From: Enterospora canceri
Taxonomy: Eukaryota > Microsporidia > Enterocytozoonidae
NCBI GenBank assembly: GCA_002087915.1
Contig: LWDP01000008.1
Coordinates: forward strand, 1 to 47,527
Reading direction: 5' to 3'
DNA length: 47,527 bases
Below are positions 16,384-25,064 of this stretch, piece by piece. The first letter of the stretch is position 1. Every line of letters begins with the position of its first letter. A program made the position numbers and the translations under genes. The notes below the pieces were generated by a model, which was given only the letters and a program-made list of their open reading frames with translations, did not search any database and was not told where the DNA came from.

Positions 16384-18201
16384 CTAGAGCCAGTAGTTGA
16401 ACTCATTGAAGAGGTTTGTGGTGCTGAATTCCTCGCTCTCATCAATTGCTGGGAATATTGTGTCGATGAACTCATTCAGCGTAACATACGATCCAATCAG
16501 TGATGCTGAATATTCTGAATGAATCTGCCCTTTTGGGTTTATTGTGTATATTCGCGTCTTGGGTATGTTCAGTGTCGTGTACGAGACCACGTCAGAGAGC
16601 TTATTGCCGAATCCAGCAACAAATACGCCTTCCCTACATTTTGGATCAAACAATTCCTTAATTGCCCTTAACACGGCCACTTTGAATTCACCTGCTTTTT
16701 TGGCAATAACCTCCCTGTAAAGTGCACCCATGAGACCATCTGGATTCAGCAGAATTGGTCCATCTGGTAGACGATGACTGTCCTGCTCCACCTTCTCCAG
16801 ATACTCCCTGGTTGTATGAGACTGTCCCAGTGACCTTGAAGAAAGGTAGATGATTTTGTAGCCATTTTCAACTATCTTCGAAAAGAGTGGTGCTACACCA
16901 ACATGTGTCCAATCTGTTCCAATATATCCACTAATCAGTCCCCATACGTCTGATTTCGTGATAGTTCCATCGATGTCTGAGACCACTAACTTGTCTGTCT
17001 CCTCCCATAGATAAATGTACGATTCAAGTTGTTCATCAATTCCGCCTATTTTGAAAACTGCCTCATTTTTGCCTTTTTTCAGGTGAAGGCCTTTCAACTC
17101 CTCTGAGTTCAGAAAGAGCGTGAACTGAATGTCTCGTTTAACGGGCTTTCTGCTTCCAAACAGGTTCCATCCGAGACTCTCATTGTGCATCTGCTCCAAA
17201 ATGTCCAACAGGTGCTTCCGCCTGTTTCTGCTCATTTTGACTTCAAAGAAGACTGTACAAAACTGGACATAGGTGAGAAAGAAGGAAGTTCTATCGTCCT
17301 GGAGAAGAACAATAAGCGACTCCGCATCCTCGATCTTCCTTGTGACGTATTTGGAGAAGGTGGCATGCGGCTTTCCGTTCTCAATTCGGACGTAGTGGGA
17401 CTTGCTAAACTGAAAGGTGGTTCCAGGCCTGTTTTCGTAGACTGCCTCAAGAAGCAGAAGGAGCTCGTGGTGCTTGTTTATCAGGAACTCACAGTGTTCA
17501 GTTGATGGAAGCAGGTAACTGAACTTCTCGTAGAGCATGCTCAAATCGTAGTAGTTTTCGTAATTTGCCTTAAAATGGATATTTTTCGAGTAGATTCTCC
17601 TTCTGAGATTGAGCATCCTTTGTCGCTTCCAGTCGAGGATATCGGCAGCAGAGAGGTAATTGTGTAGTGCAAATCGCTTATTGGTCTTGTCGACCACCAG
17701 AAGGTTTCCCTTGCTGCTTACAGCTTCCTCCTTGCTGCCCATAAACTGGGCACTTTGAGAAAAGCCAGGATTCAGGTAAATTTTGTTTTCTTCTGCCTTT
17801 GTATCGCAATGTGACTGAGTTTGACTCTTTGATTGCTCTTCTTTACATGGATCTGTATCAAAGAATGCATTTTCCATGATCGAAAGTACCAGAGACTCGT
17901 CATATTGCTCCTTACTCAAATAAGAGACGTCAAAATCAACAGACTCCTCAAAATAGAGGTCTCCTTGTGGCGTGATTGTCATGTTCACGTCTGTCATCCG
18001 TCCATTAATGAGCAGATGGACTACCTGGCTCCTGCTGTTCAGAAACTGCATTTTGCTGAATCTGAGCTGGAATGGACTACACTTGTACGATCCATCCTGC
18101 TTCTTGATTACAATGACGTCATTCACGCCGGAAAGTGTGATTGGATTCACACTGTTGTATATTTCCGAGACACTTGTGAATATTTTGTTTACTACACCCA
18201 T
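16384..18201 (-). CDS. PAH1: Lipin-type phosphatidate phosphatase
   Basis: A 605-residue lipin/Pah1, which dephosphorylates phosphatidate to diacylglycerol for triacylglycerol and phospholipid synthesis and acts at the ER/nuclear membrane. The N-lipin domain is clear at residues 1-90 (VNPITLSGVNDVIVIKKQDG, then CSPFQLRFSK). The C-terminal LNS2 haloacid-dehalogenase domain begins near 405 with the catalytic DxDxT motif as DIDGT (409-413), followed by TKSDVWG, IYLSSRS near 451 and GPILLNPDGL near 481. The middle is much shorter than in yeast (862 residues) or human lipins. The initiating MGVVNKIF aligns with the amphipathic N-terminal helix, fixing the start even though only a weak CACC lies upstream. 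Confidence 0.92.
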   Translation of the reverse strand: MGVVNKIFTSVSEIYNSVNPITLSGVNDVIVIKKQDGSYKCSPFQLRFSKMQFLNSRSQVVHLLINGRMTDVNMTITPQGDLYFEESVDFDVSYLSKEQYDESLVLSIMENAFFDTDPCKEEQSKSQTQSHCDTKAEENKIYLNPGFSQSAQFMGSKEEAVSSKGNLLVVDKTNKRFALHNYLSAADILDWKRQRMLNLRRRIYSKNIHFKANYENYYDLSMLYEKFSYLLPSTEHCEFLINKHHELLLLLEAVYENRPGTTFQFSKSHYVRIENGKPHATFSKYVTRKIEDAESLIVLLQDDRTSFFLTYVQFCTVFFEVKMSRNRRKHLLDILEQMHNESLGWNLFGSRKPVKRDIQFTLFLNSEELKGLHLKKGKNEAVFKIGGIDEQLESYIYLWEETDKLVVSDIDGTITKSDVWGLISGYIGTDWTHVGVAPLFSKIVENGYKIIYLSSRSLGQSHTTREYLEKVEQDSHRLPDGPILLNPDGLMGALYREVIAKKAGEFKVAVLRAIKELFDPKCREGVFVAGFGNKLSDVVSYTTLNIPKTRIYTINPKGQIHSEYSASLIGSYVTLNEFIDTIFPAIDESEEFSTTNLFNEFNYWL

Positions 18202-18346
18202 GCGGTGAAATTGTGACCTGTTTTGACTGGAAGTTGAAGTAGCGTGTTTTACAATGATTCAATCATAATTTGCCTCAAATGACAGTTTCTTATACCAATT
18301 TCAACTACCTGAATAACTTATAAAATAATTGTCTAAAAATAGCCCA

Positions 18347-18868
18347 ATGGCAGAAAACACCCTAAGATACAATTTATTGAAGAAGGTGTTCAAGAAGGCA
18401 GTTGCTGAGATGTTTGACGATGAAACCTACAGAAACATCGATGCTGGTGATTCTCTCTGTAATTTGGAGAAAAATGAGTCAGAAACAATTGAGTCATTTC
18501 TAGGGAACATGCGTATGAAATTCAGTCACAAATTCAAGGAGAAGACACTTCAATACGATTTGGAGCATTTGCTTGACAACTTAGACAGAGACATTCGCAA
18601 TGGACGCGTGTCTACGCAATGTGTGCGTGATGAGAGCTACATTAGTGAGATATTTGAAAGCTGCGTGGTTGAAGAGAAGGAGGCAGTAGCTGCAATGGTG
18701 GAAGAAGAGCACAGAAACATCCAGGAGCAAATTAGAGAATTGGACTCGAAGATCGAGGAAACAAACAGAGCCATCAAGGAACTCAACAAAGAGAACAAGG
18801 ATTTGACTAAAGAAAGTAAGAAACACACCACAGCACGGGCCAAATTCAACAGAAAGTTCAGTAGTTGA
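18347..18868 (+). CDS. Helical protein, possibly kinetochore Nnf1-like
   Basis: A 173-residue, all-helical protein. It starts with RYNLLKKVFKKAVAEMF, continues with a charged helical middle (GNMRMKFSHKFKEKT, LEHLLDNLDRDI) and ends in a coiled coil (EQIRELDSKIEETNRAIKELNKENKDL). The order of an N-terminal R..LL..VF..A helix, a middle helical hairpin and a C-terminal coiled coil resembles Nnf1/PMF1 of the MIND kinetochore complex, but conservation in that family is low and this is a weak call. ACCCA-type sequence (GCCCA) precedes the ATG at 18347; an upstream in-frame TTG at 18329 is ignored. Confidence 0.6.
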   Translation: MAENTLRYNLLKKVFKKAVAEMFDDETYRNIDAGDSLCNLEKNESETIESFLGNMRMKFSHKFKEKTLQYDLEHLLDNLDRDIRNGRVSTQCVRDESYISEIFESCVVEEKEAVAAMVEEEHRNIQEQIRELDSKIEETNRAIKELNKENKDLTKESKKHTTARAKFNRKFSS

Positions 18869-18899
18869 CTAGTTCTTGTCTATCCATCTACTTATCTAC

Positions 18900-19172
18900 T
18901 TAAAACAAGCCTGCTGCCATTTCTGCGTCTTTTCTGGTGTGATATTCCTCATTCCACTCTTTTTCTCTTCTTTTATGTGCTCTAGTCTTTAAGTGAACAG
19001 TTAAAGTGTGCTCATCTTTGAATATTCTGTCGCATTTCTCACACACGTATTCTCCAGATGCTTCAACTCTCTCTGTCTTAATCTGATCAAGCGGCCTGCT
19101 GATGAATCGGGTGAGTTTGACCAGCTTCCTCGTGTTTCGATTCTGCTTCGATTTTTTGGTGCACTTTCGCAT
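18900..19172 (-). CDS. BUD20: C2H2 zinc-finger ribosome assembly factor (Bud20/ZNF593)
   Basis: A 90-residue protein. A basic N-terminus with RFISRPLDQIKTE leads to YVCEKCDRIFKDEHTLTVHLK and a C2H2 finger (C44, C47, H60, H66) followed by KRREKEW. This is the layout of Bud20/ZNF593, where a DLDQI segment precedes YYC..C...F....L..H..GK.HKRR.K. Bud20 binds pre-60S particles and helps their nuclear export. The first ATG in frame is at 19172; an upstream TTG at 19190 would add six residues but is not credible. Only 21 bp separate the stop of the upstream gene from this start, so its promoter must lie inside that gene. Confidence 0.8.
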   Translation of the reverse strand: MRKCTKKSKQNRNTRKLVKLTRFISRPLDQIKTERVEASGEYVCEKCDRIFKDEHTLTVHLKTRAHKRREKEWNEEYHTRKDAEMAAGLF

Positions 19173-19193
19173 GGCATCAAAAACAGCCAACTT

Positions 19194-19463
19194 TTAGGCG
19201 CCTCGAAGAATCTTCGTGATGTCCTTACAGATCGGTTTCAGTGCATCGTACGAGTCCAAGTTGCATATACAGACGATCTCCTTCCTTTTTATGTACTTTT
19301 TGACTTCGTCACGAAGATACTCGTTATACAGGTGCATCTGCTTCGGATACTGGTTCACGTAGACGAACACGTGCGTTCTGGTCTCGAAAATGCGTATTTT
19401 GGTGCTGACGTTGTTGTATTTCTCACTGAAGTCAGCGTAGGCAGTGCGGTTACCAGTGTTCAT
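19194..19463 (-). CDS. Small unknown protein (89 residues)
   Basis: The ATG at 19463 opens an 89-codon frame encoding a mixed alpha/beta protein (TKIRIFETRTHVFVYVNQYP, a charged helix around EYLRDEVKKYIKRK, strand EIVCICNL and a final helix). The alternation of strands and helices suggests a compact single domain such as a small RNA-binding or Alba-like fold, but no signature supports a name. It has no CCC tract. It ends 21 bp before BUD20 on the same strand and is divergent from VMA7 (54 bp). Confidence 0.65.
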   Translation of the reverse strand: MNTGNRTAYADFSEKYNNVSTKIRIFETRTHVFVYVNQYPKQMHLYNEYLRDEVKKYIKRKEIVCICNLDSYDALKPICKDITKILRGA

Positions 19464-19517
19464 AAAAGGAGTAGAGGCCCTGATTCATTAGCAAGTCAGA
19501 AACAGGCAAAATAAACA

Positions 19518-19805
19518 ATGACTACGAATATGGCAGTTGTAGGAGACAAGGAGACTGTGAATGGATTCAGGATAGCAGGTGTCCATCCAAAAGACAACGA
19601 GTTGATGACAGTTGACAGCAACACGAGCAGACAGGAGGTTGAATCATTCATAATCAGGAATTTATGCAACAAGAAGACTGGAATTCTGTTCATTTGTGAC
19701 TTCGTAGCAGATGCATTCAAAGAGCAATTGAGTGACCATAAGGAAGATTCACCTACGATAATGGTGATACCAGGATCCAGAAGCAATCTCCGCGTAAAAG
19801 AATGA
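19518..19805 (+). CDS. VMA7: V-type ATPase subunit F
   Basis: A 95-residue V-ATPase subunit F, part of the central rotor stalk of the V1 sector that couples ATP hydrolysis to proton pumping. It shows the family order: MAVVGDKETVNGFRIAGV at 5-22, then RNLCNKKTGILFICDFVAD and PTIMVIPGS near the end. The C-terminal helix is trimmed: after IPGS only RSNLRVKE follows, while fungal and animal proteins (about 118 residues) continue with a YDP..D helix. The first ATG at 19518 and the one at residue 5 are both possible; neither has a CCC tract. Confidence 0.88.
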   Translation: MTTNMAVVGDKETVNGFRIAGVHPKDNELMTVDSNTSRQEVESFIIRNLCNKKTGILFICDFVADAFKEQLSDHKEDSPTIMVIPGSRSNLRVKE

Positions 19806-19820
19806 CTTGTCAGATACTCT

Positions 19821-19967
19821 TTACTTCCCAACCTTCTTCTCGTAGCATTCCACAATATTCTTGTCTATTTCCCTAGTTATCTTTGCTCTGAGTCTTGTTG
19901 CGCCCTTCTTCTTATACTTCGTCTTCTTTTGAACTATCTTTATCTTCTTCTTGATATTCTGTGGCAT
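19821..19967 (-). CDS. Small basic protein, possibly UPF0390 family
   Basis: A 48-codon gene. The product starts MPQNIKKKIKIVQKKTKYKK, continues with GATRLRAKITREIDKNIVE and ends CYEKKVGK; more than a third of the residues are Lys or Arg. The ATG at 19967 follows CCCAAATTCAT, the local start signal, and the frame closes at TAA 16 bp from VMA7's convergent stop. The layout of a basic N-terminus with KKG followed by a helix containing I..[NK]I resembles the small nucleolar UPF0390/LYDG10 proteins, but only loosely. A nucleolar or ribosome-linked role is plausible from composition. Confidence 0.6.
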   Translation of the reverse strand: MPQNIKKKIKIVQKKTKYKKKGATRLRAKITREIDKNIVECYEKKVGK

Positions 19968-20017
19968 ATGAATTTGGGCTAAAATATTTCAGTCATTTAC
20001 TAAGCAATAAATACAGA

Positions 20018-21121
20018 CTATCTTGGACTGTTATGTGGTTCATTGTACGTCTGTTCATCCTCTGAGCCATAGTACTCCCCCTGTGCTTCATACTCTTGCA
20101 CATTTCCCCCTGTCTGTGAATAATATTGGTCGTAGTACTCCTGTTGCTTCTGCCAGTAGTACGAGTCATCCTGCATTGGACTGTAGTACTCCTCACCTCT
20201 GCTGAGCATGTTGTTGGCTCTCATCTGCTCCAGATAGTAGCTGTAGCATGTTGGACACGTTGAGCCACTTTGAGTGTTCTTGAACTCGTTGACGCGTCCT
20301 GCTGTATTGCATACGATGCATGCGACTGTTTCTGGCGTGTTCTTGACTGCCTTAGTCCTTCCTTCTGAATTCATTGAAAATGGCCTATTTCGCCCATGAA
20401 GCTTCAGGTAGAGCCCACAGGCGTTGCAAAGGAGAACGCGGCCATTTCCGCCTCGTCTCCAGCTCGGAGTTGACGTCGTCTTGCAGTTCGAACAGATGCG
20501 CTGCTTGCTCTTCTTCTTCGTAGGAAGCCTGTTCCGCCTCTGCTTCTTCATTTCTGCAATTTGATACGCATTTGGGTACATGAAGCTCTGCTCGTCACCG
20601 TACGCCCCAGACTGGTACCGCATGTTCTCTTGTGGCCCTGTCTCTGCGTAGAATGGCTCCATCTGCTCCTGCTTCATCCCCACCTGCTCGCCTCTGTTTG
20701 TTTGCATGTTGTAAAAATGCTCCTCATCAAAATACATCATATGCTCGTTCTCATACCCGTGTGCCGTGTTCTGCATCTCTGGATACGCCCGATGACACCC
20801 CCTTGCTTCGTTCTCCAGCTTCTTCTCCCCTGTATCGTTATTCATTGATGTGATTTTAGGGCTGTTTTTGCCAGAATCACCCTCGTCTATTTTCACTCGC
20901 CCATCAAAAATGTTTCGATACGAATCAAACAGACTTCTCCTTTCTGTAACTCCCCCTATGGATCCATTTCCACCAACCTGCTTATGAGACCGTTTCAAGT
21001 GATCTGATTCGGTAGCCTCGTTCTGCTCAGCATCGCCACAGTCGACGCAGTCTCTGGGTCTGGCCGTTGTTTGCTCCACGTCGTGCTCTATTTCATCTGA
21101 TATGTCCTGTGATTCTATCAT
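20018..21121 (-). CDS. GATA-type zinc-finger transcription factor
   Basis: A 367-residue protein with a long disordered acidic/polar N-terminal half, then a basic stretch (MKKQRRNRLPTKKKSKQRI) and a GATA finger at 210-235: C-x2-C-x18-C-x2-C with STPSWRRG, LLCNACGLYLKLHGRNRP. This predicts binding to (A/T)GATA(A/G) sites. A second C-x2-C-x17-C-x2-C cluster (C268, C271, C289, C292) follows after VKNTPETVA; it has finger spacing but lacks the TP.WR and NACG residues. The C-terminus is Tyr/Gln/Ser/Glu-rich, typical of an activation or interaction region. CCCCCATA precedes the ATG at 21121. Confidence 0.85.
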   Translation of the reverse strand: MIESQDISDEIEHDVEQTTARPRDCVDCGDAEQNEATESDHLKRSHKQVGGNGSIGGVTERRSLFDSYRNIFDGRVKIDEGDSGKNSPKITSMNNDTGEKKLENEARGCHRAYPEMQNTAHGYENEHMMYFDEEHFYNMQTNRGEQVGMKQEQMEPFYAETGPQENMRYQSGAYGDEQSFMYPNAYQIAEMKKQRRNRLPTKKKSKQRICSNCKTTSTPSWRRGGNGRVLLCNACGLYLKLHGRNRPFSMNSEGRTKAVKNTPETVACIVCNTAGRVNEFKNTQSGSTCPTCYSYYLEQMRANNMLSRGEEYYSPMQDDSYYWQKQQEYYDQYYSQTGGNVQEYEAQGEYYGSEDEQTYNEPHNSPR

Positions 21122-21286
21122 TATGGGGGTGTCAGTCTGATATTTTTGATATTTGCCGTTTCAAGTGCGACTGGTGCAACACATTGCATCAATGAAGCAA
21201 TTTGGTCCAGAATGATATCAGAATGACAGTAGTTAATTTCAAATCAGAATTGCTCAAATTTTTACACGGCATATTGCCCATTTAAT

Positions 21287-22315
21287 TCAACTATTTGCCG
21301 AGTTCTGGGCGATGGCCAGGACGGCACGAGCCACGTCCAGAATCAGCGCCAGTGTCTCAGTCACCGACCCGAGGTTGCTGATTCCCTCGACCAGGAATCT
21401 GTGCATTTTTAGGTTGTTCGCGTCCTCGTTCTTGATGTGGCTGCTTTTGCTCAAGACGGAGTCCAAGGCAGGCAGAATCCTCGTTTCCTTCAGCGACTCG
21501 AAGTCGACTGGCTCAGAATTCGCCTTCAGAAGCGCACTGAGAACTGCACAAAACTCGTTGACTTCCTCGTCGAAGACAAAGAGCTCCTTGAACGGCTCAA
21601 TGTCCCGGATGAGGGAGCTAACAAGACGGGCGTAGCCGTCTTGGTACTCGCCAGCCTCTTTTGCTGCTGCAATCCTCTCAGCTGCCTTCTTCATCTCCTC
21701 ATCCATTCCCTTGCTCCTTTCAATGGCCTTAAACAGTTGAACTGGATGCGACACGGTTTCAAGAAAGAGGAGGCTTTGGGCATCCAGCTCGTCTTCGACT
21801 ACGCCTTCGATGAATTCGCCTATTTCGTCGTGCTTGATGTACTTCCTGCTGTACTTCACGTATTCGATGACTTTGTTGAAGAAGCCAAGGGGCATTGCCT
21901 CTTTTATGAACGATTCAGCCGTGTACGTCTCCTGGAGACTTCCAGCTGTTTCAGCGAGTTCCACAGCCAGCTCGTCCATTGCGATGCTCTCGCTGCTTCC
22001 AGTCGCCTCAGAGCCATCTTCAAAACGGTAGTCGAAAACAAGCAGCACATCGACGACGAGGTTCCTGAACTTCGCTTCACTCAGCCCAGCCAGCTTCTCA
22101 AACATCGCTGCGCCTCTGTTCACGTCCTCAGCGCCATTTCGGTTGTTTATTTCGTTTATTACGTCTTCGCATAATTCAAGGAACTTCACGCTTGGCAGCT
22201 TCAACAGCTTCGCCATGGCCTCCTTCTGCCGCTCAGACACCTCGGTGCCTCTCGCGTCATGGCCAGCGTACGACTCAAGCGCCTCCTTCACGTTGCTGAG
22301 ATGTAGGGAATCCAT
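21287..22315 (-). CDS. Spa2/GIT homology (SHD)-like helical protein
   Basis: A 342-residue helical protein. Residues about 29-59 (RQKEAMAKLLKLPSVKFLEL, then CEDVINEINNR) and 67-97 (RGAAMFEKLAGLSEAKFRNL, then VVDVLLVFDYR) form two tandem repeats matching the Spa2 homology domain pattern, A..KL..L....F..L..DV..E...R, which in yeast polarisome scaffolds and animal GIT proteins binds kinases and exchange factors. The remaining residues form one long helical domain with no coiled coil like that of Spa2. The start at 22315 is the first ATG, without a CCC tract. The gene lies 33 bp downstream of the nucleotide transporter's stop side on the same strand order. The SHD call is by eye. Confidence 0.6.
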   Translation of the reverse strand: MDSLHLSNVKEALESYAGHDARGTEVSERQKEAMAKLLKLPSVKFLELCEDVINEINNRNGAEDVNRGAAMFEKLAGLSEAKFRNLVVDVLLVFDYRFEDGSEATGSSESIAMDELAVELAETAGSLQETYTAESFIKEAMPLGFFNKVIEYVKYSRKYIKHDEIGEFIEGVVEDELDAQSLLFLETVSHPVQLFKAIERSKGMDEEMKKAAERIAAAKEAGEYQDGYARLVSSLIRDIEPFKELFVFDEEVNEFCAVLSALLKANSEPVDFESLKETRILPALDSVLSKSSHIKNEDANNLKMHRFLVEGISNLGSVTETLALILDVARAVLAIAQNSANS

Positions 22316-22348
22316 GATGATTCATCCTCTTTTTTTAAAACAGCAGTC

Positions 22349-24061
22349 TCATCGAACTGTTTCCGAATCCAATCGGTCGCCTACGGGTGATTTGCCACTG
22401 TTATCGAGATACGTGTCATTCTGTACAGCCCGCTTGTAGTCGGCATGGACCTTGATCATCATGAAGAAGACCAACCCAAAGAGGGCGGCCCTGATCATGA
22501 ATGTCAGAAATGCGAAGTATCTGACGTCATTCTTGTGAAAGACGTTCACCAGAACTATCACATAGATGCTTGCAAGCAGCTTCCCTATTTTCTGGGCCAA
22601 TCCATCAAAAATGCCCTTGTAAATAATTCGCTTTTCTGGGTCTATTTTCACACTGAGGCTCTCTTTTATCACGTCGTAGAACGAGTACTTGCCCACTTTG
22701 CTCAGGAGATTCGATGTCATCACCAGAAAGGCCTCCCACTCGAAGTAGGCAGTGGCTGAGTTGATGCCAAACGTAAACAGCGATCTCTCCCCAAAGTGCG
22801 TAAACGGGTAGTTGATGGTCGAAAACAGGCAGATCAGGAAGTCAGGGACTGTGCAAGCAGCACAGACGACGGCAGCAAATCCCAGAATTCCAACTGTGCC
22901 AAAGATTCGCTTGAAAACGGGTACAAGCATAAGGTAGACTGAGATTGCAGAAGTCAGGAAGCATTCGATCGACTTGTACTTGCTGCTGAGGGCGCTGCTT
23001 GAGTCGCCCTGGCCTGGATTCCTGTTCATATGCGGATTCTGCTGCAAGAAGTCAGAATAGGCCACAAACGAGTACATTGACGTGACTGAGTCAATTGCAC
23101 TAGCAAAATTGTAGGCAACGGCAAAGAGACACATTCCAAGGAGCCAGGGCGTCCGACAGACGATTCGCAGTGACTGTGACAGTCCCACATTCGTCTTTGC
23201 CTTGGGCGTCTGCTGGCCTATGACGTGGCCTACGTAAAGTGGCTTTCTAAATTCACGGTCACTGAGTCTCTTCATGAAGTAGAGGGCGCCGTAGAACAGA
23301 GAGGCCACACAGATGCTAGCACAGTAGTAGATCCACTTGGTCGATGCAATGGCACGTTGGTCTATCAAACGAGCCATAAATTTGGCAAGAAAGACTGAGA
23401 AGAAAAGAGAGGCATTTGCGCCCAGCAGAATCAGGAAGATGTAGCGGGACATCTGTTCGTGTGTCACATTGGCCGTAAAGTACATCATGTAGCCGCATCC
23501 AATCAGAAATGACGTCGACGAGTCGAGTATCACGTAGAAGAGCGTCATGACCAGGTTATTAAGCATAATCAGGGGCTGTCTGAAAATGTTGAGGCCTCTG
23601 ATTGTCCATCTGCTTCCTGACATGATCTCCTGTGCTACGCCCTTTTCTATTACAAATCTATCGAATACCGTTAGGAATCCCCATGCGAGGTAGAGCCCGA
23701 TGAAGAAGAGGATGAACATGGATGTTCCCCTGTTTACGCCGTGTTTAGCGTGGATCCGATTGACCACGCCCAGTATCGTGATTGAGGCGCAGAATGTCAG
23801 CAACTCGAGCCAAATGGCCACTGTTGCGTCCTGAAATGTGTCGAGGACCAGGATCTCCTTAAACTGCCTTATGAATGCGTAAGTCAGCCCCACCAAAAAG
23901 AAGCTCAAGTTTGCCAGGGCAACGCGCTTGTACTCGCTGGGTATGAATGGTGCTATGGAACCAATTGCGGTGTTCTTCTTGGCCTCTATTGCCTCCTTGT
24001 ACTCCTCGTAGGTCGGTAGATCAGTGGTGATTGGCTTTCCGATATCAGTAGAATGAGACAT
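22349..24061 (-). CDS. NTT: ATP/ADP (nucleotide) transporter, NTT/TLC family
   Basis: A 570-residue protein with about 12 membrane spans, of the bacterial/plastid-type nucleotide transporter family that microsporidia acquired by horizontal transfer and use to import host ATP and other nucleotides. Family signals include the first span after YKRVALANLSFFLVGLTYAF followed by RQFKEILVL, a Lys/Glu-bearing TM start, and the late IDPEKRIIYKGIFDGLAQKIGK loop. The N-terminal 40 residues are a soluble cytoplasmic lead. The start at 24061 (MSHSTDIGK) has CCCA before it; the frame continues upstream to 24223, but that would overlap the RFC gene and lose the signal. Only 58 bp separate it from the divergent RFC start. 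Confidence 0.92.
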   Translation of the reverse strand: MSHSTDIGKPITTDLPTYEEYKEAIEAKKNTAIGSIAPFIPSEYKRVALANLSFFLVGLTYAFIRQFKEILVLDTFQDATVAIWLELLTFCASITILGVVNRIHAKHGVNRGTSMFILFFIGLYLAWGFLTVFDRFVIEKGVAQEIMSGSRWTIRGLNIFRQPLIMLNNLVMTLFYVILDSSTSFLIGCGYMMYFTANVTHEQMSRYIFLILLGANASLFFSVFLAKFMARLIDQRAIASTKWIYYCASICVASLFYGALYFMKRLSDREFRKPLYVGHVIGQQTPKAKTNVGLSQSLRIVCRTPWLLGMCLFAVAYNFASAIDSVTSMYSFVAYSDFLQQNPHMNRNPGQGDSSSALSSKYKSIECFLTSAISVYLMLVPVFKRIFGTVGILGFAAVVCAACTVPDFLICLFSTINYPFTHFGERSLFTFGINSATAYFEWEAFLVMTSNLLSKVGKYSFYDVIKESLSVKIDPEKRIIYKGIFDGLAQKIGKLLASIYVIVLVNVFHKNDVRYFAFLTFMIRAALFGLVFFMMIKVHADYKRAVQNDTYLDNSGKSPVGDRLDSETVR

Positions 24062-24119
24062 TGGGTAAATTTTTGAAATTGGAAATTTGTGGAGGAAATG
24101 GGAACAATTTTGCCCCGGA

Positions 24120-25034
24120 ATGGAAGAGGAAGAGGAGACCAAAATCACTGAAAAGTACAGGCCAACGAGTTTAGGAGGTGTCAGGGGAAATGAAGAAATT
24201 TTGATTTGTCTTAGGAAATTCAACCTGGTGGATCTGCCAAATATGCTGTTTTATGGGCCATCTGGAACAGGGAAGACCACGTCAATCAGGGCACTGCTGA
24301 ACAACAAAATGAGTCCAATCAACGTGTTGGAGCTGAATGCGTCAGACGAAAGGGGAATCGACACCGTACGAAACAGAATCAAGCAGTTTGCTGAGACGTC
24401 AGTGGAACACAGGCTGGTGATTCTGGATGAGGCAGACAGCATGAGCAAGGATGCACAGGGTGCATTGAGGCGAATAATGGAAGACTACCCAAATTGCAGA
24501 TTCTGCCTGATTTGCAACTACGCCAGGAAAGTGATTGAGCCAATTCAGTCGCGATGTGCCAAATTCAGGTTTACGCCAATTAGTCCATCTCAAACACGAA
24601 TGTGTGTTGTGGACATTCTGAGGAAGGAGAATGTGGAAGTGAGAGACGAGGAGGGACTGGAGTTGCTGGTTGAGTCATCAGACGGAGACTTGAGGAGACT
24701 CGTGAACGACATTCAGGGAATAAAAAGGGCGTATGGGTCCATTTCAAGGGAAAACATGGAGGAGTTTCTGGGAACAGTTCCAAGAGAGAGAATTGAGGCA
24801 ATTTACTCCATTCTGAAAGATGGGGAGATTGGATTCAAGGAGGCATTTGACAGAATAAGGAAGATGGAGGTAGAGACAATGGCAATAGTGGACGAGGTAT
24901 TCAAGAGGGTGTTGAAGAGTGATAGAGAGGACAGGTTCAGAATTATCAGGGGACTAGGGGATATTGAGGTTGGAAAGGCGATAGAATGCAGTGATCACGT
25001 TCAGTTGGCTGTTTTGGTTGGATTATTCAAATAA
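24120..25034 (+). CDS. Replication factor C small subunit
   Basis: A 304-residue AAA+ clamp-loader subunit that helps open and load PCNA on primed DNA. Visible motifs: EKYRPTSLGGVRG (RFC box II), Walker A GPSGTGKTT (46-54), LELNASDERGIDTVRN, Walker B ILDEAD (101-106), ALRRIMEDY, and the SRC trans-acting arginine motif (144-146). The SRC motif and FRF after it, plus FCLICNY, favour the Rfc2/Rfc3/Rfc4 group; the ILDEADSM and FCLICNY wording is nearest yeast Rfc2 (human RFC4), but paralogue assignment is uncertain. CCCCGGA precedes the ATG at 24120; upstream in-frame codons from 24087 are ignored. Confidence 0.9.
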   Translation: MEEEEETKITEKYRPTSLGGVRGNEEILICLRKFNLVDLPNMLFYGPSGTGKTTSIRALLNNKMSPINVLELNASDERGIDTVRNRIKQFAETSVEHRLVILDEADSMSKDAQGALRRIMEDYPNCRFCLICNYARKVIEPIQSRCAKFRFTPISPSQTRMCVVDILRKENVEVRDEEGLELLVESSDGDLRRLVNDIQGIKRAYGSISRENMEEFLGTVPRERIEAIYSILKDGEIGFKEAFDRIRKMEVETMAIVDEVFKRVLKSDREDRFRIIRGLGDIEVGKAIECSDHVQLAVLVGLFK

Positions 25035-25064
25035 ATTGTACAAAATAGTTTCAGACCCTTGTGC

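Noticed and set aside
24062..24223. 54-residue N-terminal extension of the nucleotide transporter
   Set aside because: It overlaps the RFC coding region, and the CCCA signal sits at the inner ATG.
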